Shown here in pieces: positions 19,604-29,995 of a DNA stretch of 30,703 bases; within the stretch, counting starts at the first letter, position 1, and each line of letters starts with the position of its first letter. Source of the DNA: Larix sibirica (lineage: Eukaryota > Streptophyta > Pinopsida > Pinales > Pinaceae). Location of the stretch: assembly GCA_004151065.3 (NCBI GenBank), contig NWUY0300026710.1:25053-55755 (forward strand). The letters are read 5' to 3'. A program made the position numbers and the translations under genes. Under the pieces are notes generated by a model. That model had not been told where the DNA came from. It did not search any database and was given only the letters and a program-made list of their open reading frames with translations.

Positions 19604-20088
19604 AACGAAAAACAAGTTTTTATTTATTTATTATGTGAATCAAAGAAATTTATAGTAATATTTATTTTAAGAATAGAATCTTTGAAAATAGTCTATGCAG
19701 TCTTTTACAATATATTTGATAATGCTTGCCACTATTCAATAATATATCCCTTATAACCATTGCTGTTATTTACATCATAAAAATAACATAGATATACAGA
19801 AAATCTTAACCAAAAAGCCCCTAAAACTTGAGCATCGTTTTTACAAAATGGTTCATAAAGTCTTGCCTTAATTAATAAAGACAAACATAAAACATTTCCC
19901 CCAGATGGTGATTAGTGAAAGGGGTAACCTGTAGAATACCTTCTGTCAAATGTAATCCCTTCTTTAACAATATATTAGCTCTATGATTGAAAGAACGAGA
20001 GATATGTTGTATAGATTAGTCGTGAATTTGTTCCAACATAATGGTAATTTGTCGTTTCCAGTGTTGTAGAGAAGTCACATTCAAGAGA
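19604..20088 (-). repeat. LINE 3' end, inner copy
   Basis: Continuous with the LINE body. The minus strand ends ACTTGTTTTTCGTTA before ATATAT instead of a poly-A, at the same place where the outer copy reads TTTTTTCATTG then poly-A. It lost or never had a clean poly-A tail. Confidence 0.75.
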
Positions 20089-20350
20089 ATCTTTCCCAGA
20101 GCCCAACCAATAATAGTTGTGGAGTCACCGAGAATATGAAGTGTGGTTAAATCCTTAGCTCGGGAAAATGATATAAGAGTCCACAAAGCCAAGAGTTATG
20201 CTCTTGTATTACTACCCAAACCCCCACCAAGAGAAAGTTCATAATAATTTTTATCATAAATTATCAATAAACCCCCAATGCCACATTTACATTCCTATGC
20301 AGCTCCGTCGAAGTAACCAAATGGATTCGAGTTTATCAAATTTGGCACTC
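20085..20350 (-). pseudogene. LINE RNase H domain, minus strand, two stops
   Basis: The minus strand reads YFDGAA (first Asp), then a TAG at 20297-20295, ECKCGIGGLL, and GGGLGSNTRA. A TAA follows at 20198-20196 in place of the catalytic Glu, then LLALW and HILGDSTTIIGW (second Asp). Past 20088 it continues in the inner 3' copy as QHISRSFNHRANILLKKGL, where the last catalytic Asp is changed to Asn. With stops at Gln and Glu columns it cannot be an active RNase H. Exactly 32 codons separate the two stops, the same as in the plus-strand LINE. Confidence 0.8.
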
Positions 20351-20474
20351 TTATAACAATATTTTTCAAACTGATCTTTTTTGGGACAGAATCTGATATA
20401 ACCTGCAAGATATAGAACAAATCCCTGGCAAATTGATGTTCAATGCCATCAAACAGGATTTGATTCCGCCACTT

Positions 20475-21906
20475 CTAGATGCCCCAAATAAAATATAATG
20501 GGAGAGAGATGTATGTCCTGTGCTTTTTATGCCAATAAAGAAAAATGTCTTCAATTGTGTCCCTATTCCAGCAAAAATCCATCCTCCTCTGATGTGAAAT
20601 AACAGACCAGAGTTGCAGAGTAGTAAGACATTTAACAAAAAGATGTTCTATTGTTTCTTCGTTCTGTAAACAAAGAGGGAATACATTCGGGCCCATACCT
20701 CCCCTACGCATGTAATTGTCCATGGTTAAAACCTTATTCTTCATTATAAGCCAAGTGAAACATAGGATTTTTATTGGGGCATTCCATTGCCAAATAATTC
20801 TGTACCACCATAAAATCGGGTCCGCAAACTGAGTAGAAGCAATAGCAAGATATTCACATTTAGTTGAAAGATCGCCACTGTAATCCCGCCATGTCCACTG
20901 TAGCCTATCCATCCGTGAGGTAAGGATAATACCAGCGTTTGAGAGATTAGCCATGAACTTATTCCAGTCCTGACCGATCTGTCCAGAAAGACCAATAGTT
21001 TTCACTGATTGCCAATAAGAATGCAATCCAACATGTAGAGGATTCTTTTCTTGGTTAAGGAAAAGAAGATGCCAGGAATGTAAAGCATTAACAGTATCCG
21101 AGTTGAGAGTTGTATTACATCCATTAATAGGATCGACCCCCAATCTTACCTGATAACCGTCACCCACTTTCCAGCCTGTAAAAGAATAAAGCAGAGGGAA
21201 AGTGTCGATGAGACCATTCCAAATATTGGATGCTCTCTCATTCTTTTTAATTGGATTCCTGAACCATTCAATTATCGACAGACCTCATAGATATTTATTC
21301 CTGATAATCTTACCCCACAGTCCATCATTGTTGAGAGCGCGCCACAGACTCTTTAAATGTAGTGCTCGATAAACCCAAAGATGTTCCTGATTCCCCAACC
21401 GCCAACAGTCTTTGGTAATGCAATGTATTTCCAAGCAGTTGGATGAAATCCCTGTTTACCTTTTTTAGCATTCCATAAAAAAATGAATGAAGTCATGTGG
21501 ATCTGATGCAATATAGAGGATGGCACCTTGGCAAGAGTGAGCCAATAAATAGGAATATTGGCCAATATAGAGTTAATTAAATTCAAGCGACCTCCCAATG
21601 ACAAACACCGATAACACCAAAGTTGAATCCTTTTTTCAAACTTTCCAATAATCCACTGCTAATCCCTATTTTTATAGGCATTAGGCTTAAGAAAGTAGCC
21701 CAGGTATTTGAAGCCCTACTCCAATGCCTTAAACTGATAGGGGAATAATCCACCAATTTTCTCACAAGTCCTAGCATCCAGCTGATAATGAAAGAAACAT
21801 GATTTGGGAATACTAATGATGATACCTATAACAGTACATAAGAGATCTAGAATAGTCTTATAGTGTCTCCATTCCTCAAACGTCCCGACTCCAAATATCA
21901 GTACAT
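20475..21906 (-). pseudogene. LINE reverse transcriptase thumb and zinc finger, minus strand
   Basis: Starts at VLIFGVGTFEEWRHYKT (about 21916-21860), which in L1 RTs directly follows the catalytic FxDD. The RT palm is therefore lost to 5' truncation. It continues with YLGYFLKPNAYK (about 21705-21670) and the thumb SLGGRLNLINSILANIPIYW (about 21604-21545). After that come IALPKTVGGWGIRN (about 21435-21395) and a 230-residue open stretch from 21167 to 20475. That stretch includes IWQWNAPIKILCFTWL and the zf-RVT finger CLQNEETIEHLFVKC (about 20680-20635), ending FIWGI. Frames change around 21750, 21600 and 21300. It is related to, but well diverged from, the plus-strand LINE. Confidence 0.85.
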
Positions 21907-21910
21907 GGAG

Positions 21911-21922
21911 ACTTGCTACTTT
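21911..21922. repeat. Target-site duplication of the minus-strand LINE, right copy
   Basis: ACTTGCTACTTT, matching 18659-18670. It directly follows the 5' truncation point of the LINE. Confidence 0.65.
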
Positions 21923-21968
21923 ATTTTGGTTATAAAGACTATACATAGATTTATTCCTTCATTCCTAC

Positions 21969-22090
21969 GAAATAATTTAGAGGTTAATATGGGAGCATAC
22001 AAATATTTTGAAATATAGTCATTAATCATGAAATAATTTAGAGGTTAATATGGGAGCATGCAAATGTTTTGAAATATATTCATTAATCAT
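21969..22090. repeat. Two-copy tandem repeat, 61-bp unit
   Basis: 21969-22029 and 22030-22090 both begin gaaataatttagaggttaat and end attaatcat, with about three differences. It is non-coding and lies just outside the 5' end of the minus-strand LINE. Confidence 0.9.
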
Positions 22091-22690
22091 TTATACAATC
22101 TACTATAAAAACAATGTTTAATATTTCAATGAACCAACAAACAAAGAAAAATTATAATTGTATCACGCTTTAGTCTTTGATATTGAAATTATAATGCCTA
22201 TATTATATTTCAATGAGTTGTTGGATCTCATGTTTTTGCTTTAGCCTTACATTTATCGAGAAATCTACAAGATGTGAAGACTTTCATACAAGGTTTTAGA
22301 ATTATTTTGATAATTTATATGTACAAAAATACAAACTATAAACACATTAGTGAAAGAGGGGTGTCGTACGAGCCCCTACTAGGGTTCAAATCCCATAAAA
22401 GTGATCATTTAATCCTCGCAAGGCTATTAAAAAGGTGGTAGAACCATCATGGTCATTGAGTTGGGTCAAGTGTCCTCATGCCCCTATGGATTAAAATTGC
22501 AAATGGTGTCCAAACCTTGAGGTGATGGCCTAAATTTTATGGGATTTATAATCTTGAATGATTATGATTCCTTCGTAAGAGTTATCATATCCATAATATA
22601 AACACATGGTAATTAACTCTCAAATGATAAATTTATTAAATGGATTATGAGCGAACACGCTCTACACAGTGTTGATTTACAATGGTTGGC
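22091..22690. other. Unassigned stretch with a box-B-like motif
   Basis: No gene recognised. At about 22364-22400 the phrase gagcccctactagggttcaaatcccat resembles the T arm (box B, GGTTCAAATCC) of a tRNA or tRNA-derived SINE. No box A at the right distance and no full cloverleaf were found. Confidence 0.4.
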
Positions 22691-23120
22691 GACACTACTA
22701 CTAGAGAATACTTCACAATTTGATTAGATTACTAACTATCTTAGCAATGGCAGCTCTATTTTCTTCCTTAAAGAGACCACTAAAACAATTCACACCTATT
22801 CTAGCTAGATTCTTGAAATTACTAGAAGAAATTTATATTGTCATCACCCTTTTCCAACCACATAGCTCTACTTTTGAGTCTCCATGTTGCTTCCTTCTCA
22901 GTTGCTAATGTGCTTTTCCATTTTTCCAACACAGATACTTGAGCCTTATGGTCCTCATTAGTGAAACTATCAAGGTCATGAAAATATAATCTCTCCAACC
23001 ACTACAACAAAACCTTGTCATTAGTGTCCCTTTTAGCTACCTTTTTTGCTTCTATTTAAGAAAAGTCAACACTATTTCATGGGATGGCACTAAATTCGGT
23101 TTTATTTCCTCCTCCAGATT
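22690..23120 (-). pseudogene. LINE ORF2 linker fragment, minus strand
   Basis: The minus strand reads DHKAQVSVLEKWKSTLATEK, then EATWRLKSRAMWLEKGDDN (about 22893-22835), then FSGLFKEENRAAIAKIV (about 22790-22740) in a shifted frame. This is the stretch between endonuclease and RT in plant L1 elements; the plus-strand LINE has EESWRLKN at the equivalent place. About 45-50 residues normally found between GDDN and FSGLFKEE are missing, so there is an internal deletion. It is a scrap of a further LINE, in a different state of decay from the others. Confidence 0.75.
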
Positions 23121-23122
23121 TC

Positions 23123-23170
23123 GCTCCAGGTTTAGTGCCAAGTTTAGCGCAAGGTTTAGCACCAGGTTTC
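23123..23170. repeat. 12-bp minisatellite, four units
   Basis: Units gctccaggttta, gtgccaagttta, gcgcaaggttta and gcaccaggtttc. On the minus strand, in frame with the adjacent LINE-like reading, they encode KPGA-KPCA-KLGT-KPGA, a proline-rich four-residue repeat. Confidence 0.8.
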
Positions 23171-23638
23171 CTGAGTGACTAAATAAAGTGAGGGAAGCTT
23201 TTCAAAAATAAAGTTAAATAATATCAAAGGTTAAAAATAAGCCACTTGTCTCGATCCTTGTGAGTTGGAGGGAATTTCAATTATTTTAATTAAAATCCCT
23301 AATTTTCCTCATAAAAGCCCCTCAAAACCTACTCTTTCTTTCTTTTCTCATTTTCTCTATTGTCTCTTTCTCTCTTCTCTTCTACACATGTCTCTATTCT
23401 CCTTTAAGGTTTCCTCTCTTAGGGTTAAATCCTCGTGGAGGATAGGGTTTTGGTTTCATGGAGGAACCTGCATGAGGAAGATAATGGGTTCTCCTTCCCT
23501 TTTCCTCCTTCTATCCTCTTTTTTCTTTCTTTCTTGCTTTACTAATGTTTATTGTTGTGTTGTTGTTGTAGGTTTAGGTTTCATGTATGGAAGAGAAGGT
23601 TTCATCAAAGAACCTCCATAACAAAGGTAATGACCTCT
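23171..23638 (+). other. Promoter-like, pyrimidine-rich stretch of unknown origin
   Basis: A TATA-like cctcataaaagcccc at about 23307-23322 is followed by about 80 bases of TC-rich sequence (tctttctttcttttctc), the usual look of a plant promoter and 5' leader. An open frame at 23265-23621 has hydrophobic and Ser/Phe-rich content but no family signature, and its start lies upstream of the TATA box, so it is probably not real. The stretch ends at the LTR that begins at 23639. It could be the 5' end of a gene or of another LTR interrupted by that insertion. Confidence 0.35.
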
Positions 23639-24784
23639 TGTTATAGCCCAAATCGACACTTCTTCGTATGTGACGACAGTTAAAAGATGACACTCCAAAT
23701 GTCGATTGTTCACTCACACAAAAGGACAATTATGGATTGAAGAGCCTTGATTTGACATAAGTTGATATGCCCTTGATCATTGAAGTCAATCCTCAACCAT
23801 TGCCATTTTCCCTAAAAGTTGCAAACCCCTTGGAAAAGAGCATATTCACCCTCAAAGGTCATGTAGACCGCGACTTGTTCACTCTTAACCTCTGGTTTGC
23901 CAGCGAATTCAACAAAAACTTGCATTTGCATGTTGCATATAGTTTGCTAGCAATTTATTCGCTAGTTGATCTTACTTTGCAAGCAAATTCCCTCAAAGAA
24001 ATATTAAAAATAAATAAATTTCAAAATTGGGGAAGTTACAGTGGTTTTGGTAACCACCTGCTCGATTACAACTCCCTTCAACCCGATGGTAACTATCTTC
24101 ACCATGTATAAAAGGAAGAGAGATAGACCATTTAGGGGACCTTTTTGATGGTAAAGTTATGTTGAAGGATTTGCTTATCATTTATCACTTTTCCCTCACC
24201 ATAGTAGATCATCACCTCTGATCTCATATCCATGTATGTTGAAGTTGTTTCCCTCAAACAATTTATACCTTTGTGCATGTGGAGAGTTGGTGGGATTTGT
24301 GGAGATTTTGAGCAGTAGAGACCTTAAGATCCGGTTTTCGACAAGGTTCCAAGCATGAAATGGTATGGATTGCACTATTTGATTCTATTTAATATAAATT
24401 GGACACTTTCCCTTCCCAATTCATTGTCTCAAATTTGGCTTATGTATTGTTGTTCATTCAATTAACTAGTTTTCAATTATATGTTATATTTGAATTTCAA
24501 TTAATTTTTTGTAGCCAATCTGTTTGAGGAAGGTTTTGTGTTTGTTTTGCATATTCTTGGGTTGATGATTTGAAGTAGATCTGAGGAGTAAAGAAATCTA
24601 GGACCAAACTTCATAAGCAAGGTACATTATCTTCTTCCTTTTAATCCCTTTGTATAGATTTTCTTGCATTTAGTTTGTCATAAAGACTCTAATTTGCTTG
24701 CAATTAAACCTTAGAGGTCTATCTTAGAAACCCTAATATGTTGGTGATATAGCCCCAATCATTTGGATAAATTCCCCAACAACA
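23639..24784 (+). repeat. Gypsy 5' LTR, 1146 bp
   Basis: Begins TGTTATAGCCC and ends CCAACAACA, TG...CA with TGTT/AACA inverted ends. The right end is fixed by the primer-binding site 4 bases later. A TATA box at 24106-24115 divides it into about 500 bases of U3 and about 640 bases of R-U5. The left end is less certain because the inverted ends are short. The open frame at 23767-24111 within it is treated as chance. Confidence 0.7.
24106..24115 (+). promoter_or_regulatory. LTR TATA box
   Basis: GTATAAAAGG followed by AAGAGAGATAGACC, a strong TATA consensus with a purine-rich run after it. Transcription would start near 24140. Confidence 0.65.
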
Positions 24785-24788
24785 GAAT

Positions 24789-24806
24789 TGGCGACTCCAC
24801 TGGGGA
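24789..24806 (+). promoter_or_regulatory. Primer-binding site, tRNA-Arg type
   Basis: TGGCGACTCCACTGGGGA. The first 10 bases are complementary to a plant tRNA-Arg 3' end (acceptor GGAGTC plus GCCA). This form is known from Ogre/Tat-like plant elements. It sits 4 bases after the LTR, as expected. Confidence 0.8.
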
Positions 24807-27060
24807 TAAACCATTTGTTGTGGGGATTCTTGGTCATTTCCTCTAGTTTTCTGAGTTGATTGAACTTTTGTTAAGTTGGAACCTGCCTTTGATACTCGAG
24901 GAAACTTTTTTTTTCATTTTTTTTAGTTTGCATTTTTTGTTTTTGAACTTCTCAGGACCTATTCGTTGCCTATAGTACTTATAGTAGCACTTTCCCTGTG
25001 CAATAATGTGCACAATAGCGATTTACTCACTAGCGACCTTAAACACATGTGTGAATTCCCTGTAAGTTGTGATTTTTTCACATTCTTCTCTATTTTGTTA
25101 GATTGACTGAGTTTGTCTGGAAACCTTTGTGTGTATTAGGTGTCTCTGTGACCCCTCATAATTAATTTGGGTATTGTTTTATCAACTTCAACTTATTTTT
25201 TGAATCAACTTAAGGTGAAAAGTCTTTTAAAAGTGCATTTGTTTATTGTCATTTTCACTGTTTGTGGTTTGATACACTTTGAAAGTGGAGGCTCACAACA
25301 TAATCTTGTATGTTAATGTTTCCAAATATTGCATCAATTGTATGCAAGATTTAGGCTTTACCAAACCCTATTGCTTAGTAAACTAGATTGAGTGTTTGAA
25401 CTTATACAACTTGTGATTGGCTTATCCTTCTCAAACTGGTTAAACTTGTATGGTTGAAAGGTCTTGTGTTAATGGTTGCCTTCACTATTACTAATAGGTA
25501 TGTCAAACATTGTTATTTGTTCGCATCGGAGTAGTTGTTCATAAAGTAGTTTATTTTCATTCAATTGGGAAAGTGAAAAATTGTATCATTGTAGAAATTT
25601 TTGCAATTTAGTTGTGTGGAATTGCAAGTTTTTCATTTGAAAAGTGATTTCATATTGTGCATCAAAAGTAAGTTTGCATTTTTTTTGCATCAGTTCCAAG
25701 TTTTATTTTGAAAAATCAAGTTCACATTTTGCATTCAAAAAACAAAAAATTGTATTTGGTTTGTGTAGTTGCACTTGCATCTAGGATTCTGTTTTTATTT
25801 GCATTTATACTGTTGAGAGTGAATTTACATCTGCATAAGAGAGATTGAGATTGCATTTCTTGTTCATAATGTCAAAAGTTTTAGTTTGCATTAGAAGTTT
25901 GCATGTGAAATTTTCAAAATCTGAAAAGTATTATATGTCAATTTGAAATATTTGAAGTGCTTGCATTTGCATTCAAAAGGAAATTCTCTGTTTTGAAACA
26001 ATTGCATTGTGAAAAGTTCATTTAGTGGGTTTACAAGTGCTTCATATTTTCATTGTAAAGAATAACAAATGCATTTTCACTTTAATATCTTTAGTTGGAT
26101 GTAATAATTATTCATATATAATTTTAAAGAGTGTGAACGCATGTTTCTTTGCATTTGAAAAAGTCTTTATGTGCTTTTAGTTTTATTCTCTTGAATTTTT
26201 TTGAAATTGCATTTTGAATAAGCAAGAAGTAATTGGAAAAGACTAGGAGGTTTTCCTTTTAGTAAGAAACCCACCTAATAGTATAGGGCTTAAGACTTTG
26301 GAGATAGGTGTTGTGAGAAAACTCCTCCAAAGTCACAATATATTGGAAACTAGGAACTATTAAAGAGAGTCAAAATCCATTAGTAGTGTGAAGTTATTGT
26401 CAGGAAAGCGCTAATCAAATCGACATTAAGCAATAGGTAAAGCTATTCCAAGTAGACATACCTGGTGCTTGGATTACTGGGTTTATGCGTGTCTAGGCGT
26501 TAGTCAGGCGTGGCAAGTCCTCGGGGTGACACCACTGCTCACTAATAAATTCAGGTCTAGGACTTGTGCCCGACTTTCCCTTCCCATTCGCACAAGCCCT
26601 TTCTAGTGACCATTCCACCTGAATACCTAACGCGAAGTGGTAGCCTTAGTTGTTTGTCCTAGGTTCCTCCTACGTTGCTACAAGGGAGATATCTTGTGGC
26701 ACCTGAAGACAAACGTAGACTTTCTATCCCAGCTCCTTGGGAGGGTATTCGTTGAAGTAAAGTGCTTACACACTTGGTGATTGGTCCATGAGAGTACGGT
26801 AACTGTCTCTCAATATTCGTTGGTTGTACTTGGTCCCTAATCATCCCAAGTTGATCTCCATAAGACCCCCAATTATGGCTCTTCACTGAATAGTGTTTGG
26901 TTCAAAGCAACCAAAAGATTGTCATTGGAAGAGTTTGTCTGCTTTTTGTAATCTTTTCAGGAAATTTCCAGTGTGTGTTGTTTGTTGTTTTATTTTTATA
27001 GATTTCTTCTTTGTGTCTTCTGCAAGCCACTTTGGTCGATAAAACTTTGTGCAAGTCTAG
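24807..27060 (+). other. Long non-coding leader of the Gypsy element
   Basis: 2.25 kb between primer site and gag without a meaningful open frame. The part at about 25600-26230 is T-rich and packed with gcatt/gcatc words. The part at about 26270-26930 is richer in GC and contains cggggtgacaccactgctc at about 26522-26540. Open frames such as 26659-26886 (minus) show no family signature. Long leaders occur in Tat/Ogre elements; packaging or translation roles are possible but not shown. Confidence 0.65.
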
Positions 27061-29540
27061 AAGAATTCAAGGACACTCTCCTCAATAGACTGAAGTCCCT
27101 GCGCCAAGGCAAATACTAGACTACAATAGTCCACCCCCTCCAATGGTAGAGGAAGAAAACTAGGAATCACAAACAAAACAAATAGAAGAAGAAAGCAGTT
27201 CTAGTTCTAGCGATTCAGAGTCTTTGTTCGAACAAGCATATTTTATTGACGTCAAGGGTCAGTTGAACAACTCCCCTAGATTTATTTATCCCCACTCTAA
27301 GGAAAATTCAGGTCCTACCTTAATAGAAGATTTCACAAAATTGTTAGGACTTTTGAACCCACCACAAAGCCCTAACTTTAGTCGAGGAGTTGATCTTCAC
27401 ATTCCTGGAAAAATCAATCCTTTGTCTCATTGATTTAATATGGAAAATATTGGAGAAGTAGCTACTACTGGGGAGGTAACTCCCCAATTAGTTCAACCCT
27501 TGTAGGAGTAGTAAGTTTAAGCATGCCATCCACGATAGGATTAGGATGGTCCCCATCATCCTCTATGATACTTATTGGTGGAGCTTCTTTATCTCTGGAA
27601 ATCACAAATCCTTTTCCTTTTGGGTTAACATTTTCATGTTTTTAATCGATACCTGCATCCTATCACTCCTACATCAATGTTTACCACTGCCGCAATTAGT
27701 GTCCCATTAGTTCCTTTAGAAAATTTCCCACCCTATACTGGACAAATGTCCATGCCTAACCCATCCACCACAACCAAAGCTTTCAACAGCTCCAGTCTGC
27801 CACATTTCAACTTGCCTTTCCAGTCACTTGGAGTCATGAGTACTAATAATCCCTTTGTATCAAATATACCACAAGGTAATCGAATTGGACTAGGGGGCAC
27901 TAGTACTGGGTTTCCATGGGGACGATATGCTCCACAAGGGAACAATCCCTTTTCTGGAGTAGGAGGTACAAATTTGGTTAACCCTACATTGGTGAATACC
28001 TTGTAGAGTAGCCAACCTTTAGGTGGAGTGGGAAACGCTTTTGGAGATGCTTTTCAATCTTTTGTGCAAACCCAACCCGATCAAAATTTTGGGACAAATA
28101 ATCAACTTTTCATGAACCCTAGATCCCCTTATATTCTAGGACAATATTTTATGAACACAAACCAATGGGAAACCAATGCTCCTAGATCATGGAACTCTAT
28201 ATCTCAGACAAAGTTACCATTCTTGGCCACTTTGAAACTACCATACCTTACAAAACTAACCAATGATACAATTTTACATGACCCTAGATGGCCACCCCTC
28301 CCTACTAAACCCCCTTCGAAAATTCCTATGTTTGAAAGAAAACCTAAGGAAGAGCCGACAAACTATGTAATGACTTTTCATCTATGGTGTTCCTCTAACT
28401 CTTTGATGGATGATTCCATTAGATTGTGACTCTTCCAAATGACTTTAATGGGGATGGAATCTAAATGGTATATTGAATTGCCAAGAGCATTTTTTCAAAT
28501 CGTTAAATCGGTTGCGATGACATTCTTGAACCACTTTTAATTACCAGTCCATTATGAGACTTGTAGGGAATTGTTGATATCGTTTAGGTAATATAAATCC
28601 ACTCATATATTTGACCACATCCATGAGTGGCAAAGGGAAAGAATCCTTATTAAATCTCATATTCTGGATGAATTTCTAACTTATTGGTTTATTAAGTCCT
28701 TACAACCCTTTATAGTGAAGGATGTGGCCCTTTCATAGGTTCAAACTTAAGAGAAGGCTATTATTAAAGCTCAACAACTTCATTTGGTATACTCCCAATC
28801 GAGAATGCTTTATAAAATTATGCCCACTTCTCCTAAAGTAGAAGTTGATCAAACTAAACTCACCCCTGGACCTCATGTTGCTAGCATGATTTGTTCAATT
28901 GAAGACAACTCAACTATCCAAGTTAGAAACCATACTGGTCAAAATCCATCGGAAGCTATCCAGAACAACACATGAAATCCCCAATCCAACCCTCCCTTAG
29001 ATGTTTTGTCAGTACAAAACTCTAATGAAAAGGGAAACCAATAGCCCGAAGGGAAGAAAAATAAGAATAATAAAACTGGGAACCAAGGGAATAATAATGC
29101 AAATAACAATAATAACAAAAATGTTGGTGGGGTTAAAAAAGAAAGAGGTAAGGTCAAGTTTCCTTGTTAGTTGTGCAATGAATACCACCTAACCTATAAA
29201 TACCCCAAGTTAGAGACAACTTAGATATTGTTAGCGCAACAGGGAGGCAATACCCAACCGGTTGTGTTGACTAATCTGTTCCTGCAACAACAACAAATGG
29301 TTTTCATTGCTCACCATAACCCTAGACCTCCCCAAAGGGGCAATCAGGGTACCTCCTCACAAGGGGTCAATATGAGCCAAAGCGAAGTTTTCATGTGTCA
29401 ACAGGATGTAAATCTTCAGACTAGATATAAGACGTACAAAACAACTACTTTTGGATCCAAAGGAAAGGATGCTCTTGAATCGGAAGTAGCCTCCCCATTA
29501 TACATTGAGAATCCAACTGACGATACTATGCCTTGAATAT
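27060..29540 (+). pseudogene. Gypsy gag pseudogene
   Basis: Gag polyprotein, broken by at least a dozen stops. An acidic, Ser-rich start (EEESSSSSSDSESLFEQAYF, about 27190-27245) is followed by a Pro/Asn/Gly-rich region with repeated NNPF and PQGN phrases (27677-28006). Next comes LPFLATLKLPYLTKLTNDTI and a capsid-type domain (about 28290-28740) with ERKPKEEPTNYVMTFHLWC and KSHILDEFLTYWFIKSLQP. The zinc knuckle at about 29164-29205 reads C-stop-LC-x4-H-x4-Y, so its second residue is a stop and its last Cys (TGC) has become Tyr (TAC). Gag would build the particle and bind element RNA. The last open stretch, rich in Gln (29228-29536), lies between gag and protease. Confidence 0.8.
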
Positions 29541-29599
29541 TGAAAGGTGTTAGGAAGAAGTCCACTTATAATCCTAATGTGCGTGCTACCCAAAATCAT

Positions 29600-29995
29600 A
29601 TTATTGTTGAAGATCGACATTTAAAATCGAAGTTTCATCTAGAAAGTCCAAAATACATCGCACTATTGTTGTTGAGGGTGCTTCCACATGTGTCATGTCT
29701 TTGTCATGTTGGAAAGCTATAGGTTCACATAAAGTAGTTGCGCCTTTGACTATGTTGAAAGCTTTCAATTTCCATCTTTTCCAACCTCACAGAATCATCC
29801 CTACTCTTCCAGTGGAGCTAGGGGGGAAACAATAAAGATTGATGTGGAATTTGTTGATTCTCCACTCGAATATAATCTGTTACTAGGAAGGAGTTGGACT
29901 TAAGTTATGATGGTAGTAGTATCATCAATATTTCATGTCATCAAGTTTCCTCGTGATGGAAGGATTGTTACAATTGATCAGATATCCTTAAGTAA
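29600..29995 (+). pseudogene. Gypsy aspartic protease pseudogene
   Basis: Reads TIVVEGASTCVMSLSCWKAI (from about 29662), then PLTMLKAFNFHLFQPHR, LPVELGGKTIKIDVEFVDSP after a frame change, and LEYNLLLGRSW (about 29866-29898). In relatives the start of this domain reads DEGASTCVMS; here the Asp is Val, so the active-site region is changed. The LLLGRSW close is the usual protease C-terminal signature of Gypsy elements. The enzyme would cut Gag-Pol into working proteins. Stops and a frame change near 29825 show that it is dead. Confidence 0.75.

Larger units (their letters stand above)
18668..21910 (-). mobile_element. LINE (L1-type) on minus strand, 5'-truncated, with doubled 3' end
   Basis: Minus-strand L1-type LINE starting just after the RT active site (21910) and ending in a poly-A (poly-T on plus at 18668-18676). 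It is flanked by ACTTGCTAC(TTT) at 18659-18670 and 21911-21922. Between them are the RT thumb, zinc finger and RNase H. The last 490 bases then occur twice: 20088-19604, continuous with the body, and 19159-18668, next to the poly-A. They are separated by a 440-bp AT- and hairpin-rich block and a single N at 19160. The two 3' copies differ at roughly one base in eight by eye, so they are not a recent duplication. Either one chimeric insertion or an assembly join could explain this. Confidence 0.7.

Noticed and set aside
22684-22700. ttggcgacactac resembling a tRNA-Arg-type primer-binding site
   Set aside because: Only the first 8 bases match, no LTR end precedes it, and the following DNA is a minus-strand LINE scrap.
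23265-23621. 118-codon plus-strand frame with a hydrophobic stretch, possibly a small secreted protein
   Set aside because: Its ATG lies upstream of the likely TATA box, it is low-complexity Ser/Phe/Leu, and no family feature supports it.
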